From positions 1 to 10,272 of the forward strand of contig CAZJFH010000108.1 in assembly GCA_964545205.1 (NCBI GenBank): DNA of 10,272 bases, in the 5' to 3' direction. The translations under genes were made by a program, and so were the position numbers. Each line of letters begins with the position of its first letter. Position 1 is the first letter of the stretch. A model generated the notes under the pieces. It ran no database searches. It was given only the letters and a program-made list of their open reading frames with translations, and was not told where the DNA came from. Shown here piece after piece: positions 6,391-10,272 of the stretch. Source of the DNA: CAZJFH01 sp964545205. GTDB taxonomy: Bacteria > Pseudomonadota > Alphaproteobacteria > Rhodospirillales > Magnetospirillaceae.

Positions 6391-8264
6391 GACGCCGCCC
6401 TCAGGCCGCGGCGGCGGACATGGGCCAGCAGCGCCGTCAGCGCCGCCGGCGTCACCCCCGGCACCCGCGCCGCCGCGCCCAGGGTCGCCGGCCGCACCCG
6501 CTCCAGCTTGCTCCGGACCTCGTTCGACAGGCTGCCGACGGCGGCGTAGTCGAGATCGGCCGGCAGCGCCAGCGCCTCGTCGCGGCGGAAGGCGGCGATG
6601 TCGGCCTCCTGGCGCTGCAGGTAGCCGGCGTAGCGGCCCTCGACGGCGAGCTGCGCCGCGACCTCGGCGCCGAGGCCGGCGAGCTCCGGCCAGATCGCAG
6701 CCAGCCGCGCCAGGTCGACATCGGGATAGCCGAGCAGGTCGTGCGCGCTGCGCGGCACGCCGTCGCGGTTGACCATGACGCCGTGGCGGCGCAGGGCGTC
6801 GGGGCTGGCCCTGAGCCCGTGCAGCAGCGCCCTGCCCGCGTCGAGCGCGTCGGCCTTGGCGGCGAATCGCCGCGCCCGCGCCGCCCCGACGCAGCCCCAG
6901 GCGACGCCCTTCGGCGTCAGCCGCAGATCGGCGTTGTCGGCGCGCAGCACCAGGCGGTACTCGGCCCGCGAGGTGAACATGCGGTAGGGCTCGGTGGTGC
7001 CGCGGGTGACCAGGTCGTCGATCATCACGCCGACATAGCCGTCGGCGCGGTCGAGCACGACGGCCTCGCCGCCGCCGGCGCGGCGCGACGCGTTGAGCCC
7101 GGCGATCAGCCCCTGCCCCGCCGCCTCCTCGTAGCCGGTGGTGCCGTTGATCTGGCCGGCCAGGAACAGCCCGGCGACCGCCTTGGTCTCCAGGCTCGGA
7201 TGCAGCGCCCGCGGATCGACGTAGTCGTATTCGATGGCGTAGCCCGGCCGCAGCATCGCCGCCTTCTCCAGGCCGGGGATGGTCTTCAGCAGCGCCGCCT
7301 GCGCGTCCTCGGGCAGCGAGGTCGAGATGCCGTTGGGATAGACGGTGTCGTCGTCGTAGCCCTCGGGCTCGAGGAAGATCTGGTGGCGCTCGCGCTCGGC
7401 GAAGCGCACCACCTTGTCCTCGATCGACGGGCAATAGCGCGGCCCGACGCTCTGGATCTGGCCGGAATACATCGGCGCGCGGTCGAGATTGGCGCGGATG
7501 ACGGCGTGGCCCTCGGGCGTCGTCGCCGTGATGCCGCAGGCGATCTGCGGCTGGACGATGCGCTCGGTCAGGAACGAGAACGGCTCCGGCGGGTCGTCGC
7601 CGGCCTGGCTCTCGAGACCGGCCCAGTCGATGGTGCGGCCGTCGAGGCGCGGCGGCGTGCCGGTCTTCAGCCGGCCCAGGGGCAGCGCCAGCCGCTCCAG
7701 GGTCAGCGCCAGGCCGATCGCCGGCGCGTCGCCGTAGCGCCCGGCCGGCCAGGTCTTGGGCCCGAGATGGATCACGCCGCGCAGGAAGGTGCCGGTGGTC
7801 AGCACCACCGCCCCGGCCGGGATCGTCTCGCCCGCCGCCGTCACCACCCCGGCGACGCGCCCATCGGCCAGCACCAGGTCCTCGGCGGCGGCGGCGCGGA
7901 TCTCCAGGTTGTCCTGCGCCGCCAGCAGGTCCGCCATCGCCCGCTTGTAGAGCCTGCGGTCGGCCTGGGCGCGCGGCCCCTGCACCGCCGGGCCCTTCGA
8001 GCGGTTGAGCACCCGGAACTGGATGCCGCCGGCGTCGATGGCGCGGCCCATCAGCCCGTCGAGGGCGTCGATCTCGCGCACCAGATGGCCCTTGGCGAGG
8101 CCGCCGATCGCCGGATTGCACGACATCTCGCCGATCGCGTCCAGGCGATGGGTCAGCAGCAGGGTGCGCGCGCCGGTGCGCGCCGCGGCCGCCGCGGCCT
8201 CGCAGCCGGCATGGCCGCCGCCGATCACGATGACGTCGAAGGAGTGTTCCACGTGAAACGTCAC
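6387..8264 (-). CDS. mnmG: tRNA uridine-5-carboxymethylaminomethyl modification enzyme MnmG (GidA)
   Basis: FAD-dependent partner of MnmE; the complex adds a carboxymethylaminomethyl (or aminomethyl) group to U34 of certain tRNAs, which stabilises decoding of purine-ending codons. The 625 residues are full length. The FAD-binding GGGHAG is at 15-20, CNPAIGG at 49-55 with a conserved cysteine (C49), and a second conserved cysteine lies in RYCPSIEDK. These are followed by the IEYDYVDP and AGQINGTTGYEEAAGQG signatures, and by a helical C-terminal domain that in the family contacts MnmE. The GTG start at 8264 overlaps the mnmE stop by four bases (GTGA). There is only a weak GGA-type ribosome site, so coupling to mnmE is likely. 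Its first residues, MTFHVEH, are partly dictated by an embedded parS site. Confidence 0.97.
   Translation of the reverse strand: MTFHVEHSFDVIVIGGGHAGCEAAAAAARTGARTLLLTHRLDAIGEMSCNPAIGGLAKGHLVREIDALDGLMGRAIDAGGIQFRVLNRSKGPAVQGPRAQADRRLYKRAMADLLAAQDNLEIRAAAAEDLVLADGRVAGVVTAAGETIPAGAVVLTTGTFLRGVIHLGPKTWPAGRYGDAPAIGLALTLERLALPLGRLKTGTPPRLDGRTIDWAGLESQAGDDPPEPFSFLTERIVQPQIACGITATTPEGHAVIRANLDRAPMYSGQIQSVGPRYCPSIEDKVVRFAERERHQIFLEPEGYDDDTVYPNGISTSLPEDAQAALLKTIPGLEKAAMLRPGYAIEYDYVDPRALHPSLETKAVAGLFLAGQINGTTGYEEAAGQGLIAGLNASRRAGGGEAVVLDRADGYVGVMIDDLVTRGTTEPYRMFTSRAEYRLVLRADNADLRLTPKGVAWGCVGAARARRFAAKADALDAGRALLHGLRASPDALRRHGVMVNRDGVPRSAHDLLGYPDVDLARLAAIWPELAGLGAEVAAQLAVEGRYAGYLQRQEADIAAFRRDEALALPADLDYAAVGSLSNEVRSKLERVRPATLGAAARVPGVTPAALTALLAHVRRRGLRAAS
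8245..8260. promoter_or_regulatory. parS: parS site 2, inside the 5' end of mnmG
   Basis: TGTTCCACGTGAAACG matches the parS consensus TGTTYCACGTGAAACA at 15 of 16 bases. It occupies codons 2-7 of mnmG and lies 1905 bases from parS site 1. Similar sites at the start of mnmG are known in other bacteria, where they give the recurrent N-terminus (M)FHV. No third CACGTG-centred site was seen in the window. Confidence 0.92.
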
Positions 8265-9583
8265 TTTCCGATGCAGAAGTCGCGGAAGATAACGTCGAGC
8301 AGGTCCTCGACGTCAACCCTTCCCGTGATCCGGCCCAGGGCGCGGGTCGCCAGCCGCAGGTCCTCGGCCGCCAGCTCGACCAGCGGCGCCCGTTCGGCGC
8401 GGTCCAGCGCCTCGAGGCACTCGGCCAGGGCGGCGCGGTGGCGGGCGCGCGTCGGAATCGGCGCGGCGCCGCCGCCGAGATCGGCCGCCGCCCGCTCGGC
8501 GATCGCCGCTTCGAGCTGCGCCAGCCCCTCGCCCGTCGCCGCCGACACCGCGACCAGGCGATAGGGCGCCGGCGGGATGGTCGGCGCCAGATCGGCCTTG
8601 TTGACGACCACCACCGTGCGGTCGTCGACCAGCGCCAGCGTCTCGGGATCCCATTGCGGCAGCCGGCTGGCGTCGAACACCGCCAGTTTGAGGTCGGCGC
8701 GCTCGGCGCGGTCGCGGGCGCGGCGGATGCCTTCCGACTCGATCTCTTCCGCCGCGGCGCGCAGGCCGGCGGTGTCGGCCAGCACCACCGGGAAGCCGGC
8801 GAGGTCGAGATGGACCTCGACGACGTCGCGGGTGGTGCCGGCGCTGGCCGAGACGATCGCCGCCTCGCGGCGGGCGAGGCGGTTGAGCAGGCTCGACTTG
8901 CCGACATTGGGCGCGCCGAGGATGGCGACGTGCAGGCCCTCGCGCAGCCGCTCGCCGCGCGGCGCCTCGGCGAGGTGGCCCGCGATCGCCGAGCGCAAGT
9001 CGCCGACCGCCGCCCACACCGAGTCCGCGACCGCCGGCGGCAGGTCCTCGTCGGGGAAGTCGATCGCCGCCTCGAGATGGGCGAGCGCCCGCATCAGCGC
9101 GTCGCGCCAGCCGTCGTAGAGCCGCGCCAGCCCGCCCTCCATCTGGCGCAGGGCCTGGCGGCGCTGGGCGGCGGTGTCGGCGGCGACCAGGTCGGCGATG
9201 GCCTCGGCGGCGGTGAGGTCGAGCTTGCCGGCCTCGAAGGCGCGGCGCGCGAACTCGCCGGGCTCGGCCGGCCGCAGGCCCAGCCGCACCAGTTCGTCGG
9301 CCAGCGCGGCGACGACGGCGCGGCCGCCATGGACGTGCAGCTCGACGACGTCCTCGCCGGTGAAGCTGGCCGGGGCCGGGAACCACAGCGCCAGGCCGTC
9401 GTCGATCGCCGCCCCGGCGCGGTCGTGCAGCCGCACCAGCGCGGCGCGGCGCGGCGGCGGCGGCTCGCGCCCGCTCAGCGCGCGCAAGGCGGCGCCGGCC
9501 GCCGGGCCCGACAGCCGCATCACCGCGATCCCGGCCGGCAGCGCGCCGCTGGCCAGCGCGAAGATCGTCGCGTTACTTGCCAG
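8261..9583 (-). CDS. mnmE: tRNA-modification GTPase MnmE (TrmE), apparent CTG start
   Basis: GTPase partner of MnmG in tRNA U34 modification; also binds the folate-derived one-carbon donor. From a CTG at 9583 the protein has 440 residues. The N-terminal domain shows ATIFALASG (5-13) and GEDVVELHVHGG (76-87). The inserted G domain has GAPNVGKS at 223-230, GTTRD at 249-253, DTAGL at 270-274, NKAD at 328-331 and SAATGEG at 347-353. The C-terminus is CIGK (437-440), the zinc-independent catalytic cysteine motif of the family. The first ATG/GTG/TTG in frame is GTG at 9523, which would remove the conserved ATIFALASG block. CTG at 9583 has GAGG six bases upstream and gives MASNATIFALASG. Overlaps: 11 bases with the ferredoxin gene, four with mnmG. 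Identity is certain; the start is an inference. Confidence 0.94.
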   Translation of the reverse strand: MASNATIFALASGALPAGIAVMRLSGPAAGAALRALSGREPPPPRRAALVRLHDRAGAAIDDGLALWFPAPASFTGEDVVELHVHGGRAVVAALADELVRLGLRPAEPGEFARRAFEAGKLDLTAAEAIADLVAADTAAQRRQALRQMEGGLARLYDGWRDALMRALAHLEAAIDFPDEDLPPAVADSVWAAVGDLRSAIAGHLAEAPRGERLREGLHVAILGAPNVGKSSLLNRLARREAAIVSASAGTTRDVVEVHLDLAGFPVVLADTAGLRAAAEEIESEGIRRARDRAERADLKLAVFDASRLPQWDPETLALVDDRTVVVVNKADLAPTIPPAPYRLVAVSAATGEGLAQLEAAIAERAAADLGGGAAPIPTRARHRAALAECLEALDRAERAPLVELAAEDLRLATRALGRITGRVDVEDLLDVIFRDFCIGK

Positions 9584-9929
9584 GGCCGTCCTCGGGCCGC
9601 AGCATCAGCCGGGCGACCCGACCGCCGCCCTGGACATGGACCGTCAGGATCTCGTCGATGTCGGCGTCGGTCTCGTAGCGGTACCAGACGCCGTCGGGAT
9701 AGATCACCATCACCGGCCCGAGCTCGCAGCGGTCGAGGCAGCCGGCGCTGTTGATGCGCACCCGCGGCTCCAGCCCCAGCTCCTTCGAGCGCGCCTTCAT
9801 GTAGTCGCGCAACGGCACGGCGCCGCGCCCGGCGCAGCTGCCGCGGCGGTTGCCCGGCGGCCGCTCGTTGGTGCAGGCGAAGACGTGGACGTCGTAATAG
9901 TGCGGCGGGTCCTCGGGCAGGCGGCTCAT
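9573..9929 (-). CDS. Thioredoxin-like [2Fe-2S] ferredoxin
   Basis: Small soluble electron carrier of the thioredoxin-fold [2Fe-2S] ferredoxin family (Aquifex Fd / NuoE-like). The 118 residues carry four cysteines at 19, 32, 64 and 68, giving C-x12-C and C-x3-C; this is the ligand spacing of that family. The second pair lies in SAGCLDRCELGP, also typical. The ATG at 9929 overlaps the stop of the preceding gene by four bases (ATGA), with AAGGAG five bases upstream. It ends 11 bases inside mnmE, so it is almost surely co-expressed with the tRNA-modification genes. Its redox partner is unknown. Links to MnmG flavin reduction or Fe-S metabolism are only guesses from position. There is no signal peptide or membrane segment. 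Confidence 0.88.
   Translation of the reverse strand: MSRLPEDPPHYYDVHVFACTNERPPGNRRGSCAGRGAVPLRDYMKARSKELGLEPRVRINSAGCLDRCELGPVMVIYPDGVWYRYETDADIDEILTVHVQGGGRVARLMLRPEDGPGK
9590..9593 (-). promoter_or_regulatory. Ribosome binding site for the CTG start of mnmE
   Basis: GAGG on the minus strand, six bases before CTG at 9583 and inside the last codons of the ferredoxin gene. It supports CTG over ACG at 9568, which would also keep most of the conserved N-terminus. An in-frame stop at 9605-9607 rules out any start further upstream. Confidence 0.5.
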
Positions 9930-10180
9930 TTGCGCTCCTTGTCGCGGCCGGCGGCGGCTTGCGCGAAATTGCTCCAGAACTTCTGCAGCTGCTCGAAGCC
10001 GGCGGTGCCGCCCGGCAGCCAGGTGCGGAACATCGTCTCGGGGTCCATCGCCTGCATGGCGGCGCTCATGCGGTCCTGCGCCTGGGCCAGCAGGGCGTCC
10101 TGCATCGGCTTGACGTCGGGCAGGCCGAGGAAGGTCCGCGCCTCTTCCGGCGTGCAGTCCACGTCCACCTTGATCTTCAT
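9926..10180 (-). CDS. Small conserved protein, probably DUF6489 family
   Basis: An 84-residue cytoplasmic protein without cofactor motifs. It starts MKIKVDVDCTPEEARTFLGL, continues with a methionine-rich amphipathic stretch (about 26-50: MQDALLAQAQDRMSAAMQAM), and then a WLPGG...GFEQLQKFW segment before a charged tail. I recall this pattern from alphaproteobacterial proteins labelled DUF6489, which have no known function. The ATG at 10180 has GGAG eight bases upstream; the frame stays open to 10249, but that extension is arginine- and proline-rich and lies in the divergent promoter gap. It is the first gene of the seven-gene overlapping cluster and overlaps the ferredoxin gene by four bases. 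The helical segment resembles phasin-like proteins loosely; I would not press that. Confidence 0.75.
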   Translation of the reverse strand: MKIKVDVDCTPEEARTFLGLPDVKPMQDALLAQAQDRMSAAMQAMDPETMFRTWLPGGTAGFEQLQKFWSNFAQAAAGRDKERK

Positions 10181-10266
10181 GACGACATCTCCGCGGGTTG
10201 TCGGGGGCCCAGGGCGTCCCAAACTAAGACCTTGCCTGCCCGCGCGCAACGCCCGAGGAGCCCCCG
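10181..10266. promoter_or_regulatory. Short divergent intergenic gap, probable promoter of the mnmE-parB cluster
   Basis: This 86-base gap separates the first gene of the minus-strand cluster from a plus-strand start. It is the only non-coding sequence upstream of the cluster inside the window, so the main promoter is expected here. No clear -35/-10 pair can be named; the least GC-rich part is around 10219-10230. GAGGAG at 10255-10260 is the ribosome site of the plus-strand gene. Confidence 0.4.
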
Positions 10267-10272
10267 ATGGCC
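10267..10272 (+). CDS. Start of a divergent gene (two codons only)
   Basis: ATG GCC at the very edge follows a good ribosome site, GAGGAG at 10255-10260, with six bases between. Nothing can be said of its product from two codons. The call rests on the ribosome site and on the divergent layout. Confidence 0.45.

Noticed and set aside
6348..8564. A 738-codon open frame on the plus strand opposite mnmG and part of mnmE
   Set aside because: It is an antisense shadow of GC-rich coding DNA: composition is dominated by R, A, G, D, V and L without domain motifs, and the other strand holds an unmistakable MnmG.
5752..8907. A 1051-codon minus-strand frame running through rsmG, mnmG and mnmE
   Set aside because: Only its last 212 codons are real (rsmG). 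The upstream part is the off-frame reading of mnmG and mnmE and consists of low-complexity R/A/G/P sequence.

Overview
The window looks like core chromosome from a high-GC alphaproteobacterium, probably Rhodospirillales-like. This rests on three things: very GC-rich third codon positions, an atpH-atpA order with no atpF directly upstream of atpH, and the gene string mnmE-mnmG-rsmG-parA-parB. Genus cannot be decided from this stretch. There are no RNA genes, CRISPR arrays, insertion sequences or phage genes that I can support.

Left part (1-1383, minus strand): the start of an F1 ATP synthase operon. atpH (delta subunit, GTG start) is followed with no gap by atpA (alpha subunit), which runs off the left edge after 276 codons. 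A 305-base intergenic region (1384-1688) with an AT-rich block separates it from a divergent plus-strand gene at 1689-3563. That gene encodes a membrane-anchored diguanylate cyclase with two N-terminal membrane helices, three PAS domains and a GGDEF domain with intact active and inhibitory sites.

Middle (3564-3924): a non-coding stretch between convergent genes, filled with short palindromes. Two 92-base direct repeats (88/92 identical) each start with one palindrome and end with a second, inverted one. Further inverted copies lie nearer parB. The stems differ between copies but keep base pairing, so this is a BIME/REP-like array.

Right part (3925-10180, minus strand): seven genes transcribed right to left, every neighbouring pair overlapping. 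In order of transcription: a small DUF6489-type protein, a thioredoxin-like [2Fe-2S] ferredoxin, mnmE, mnmG, rsmG, parA and parB. MnmE and MnmG together modify the tRNA wobble uridine, RsmG methylates 16S rRNA, and ParA/ParB segregate the chromosome. Two near-perfect parS sites, the DNA targets of ParB, lie inside the 5' ends of mnmG and rsmG, so this locus encodes the partition proteins and carries their binding sites. mnmE seems to start at a rare CTG codon; the next three genes start with GTG. The first two codons of a divergent plus-strand gene appear at the right edge.

I found no convincing new system. The points most worth a second look are the CTG start of mnmE, the coding-embedded parS pair, the covarying palindrome array, and the ferredoxin co-expressed with the tRNA-modification genes.
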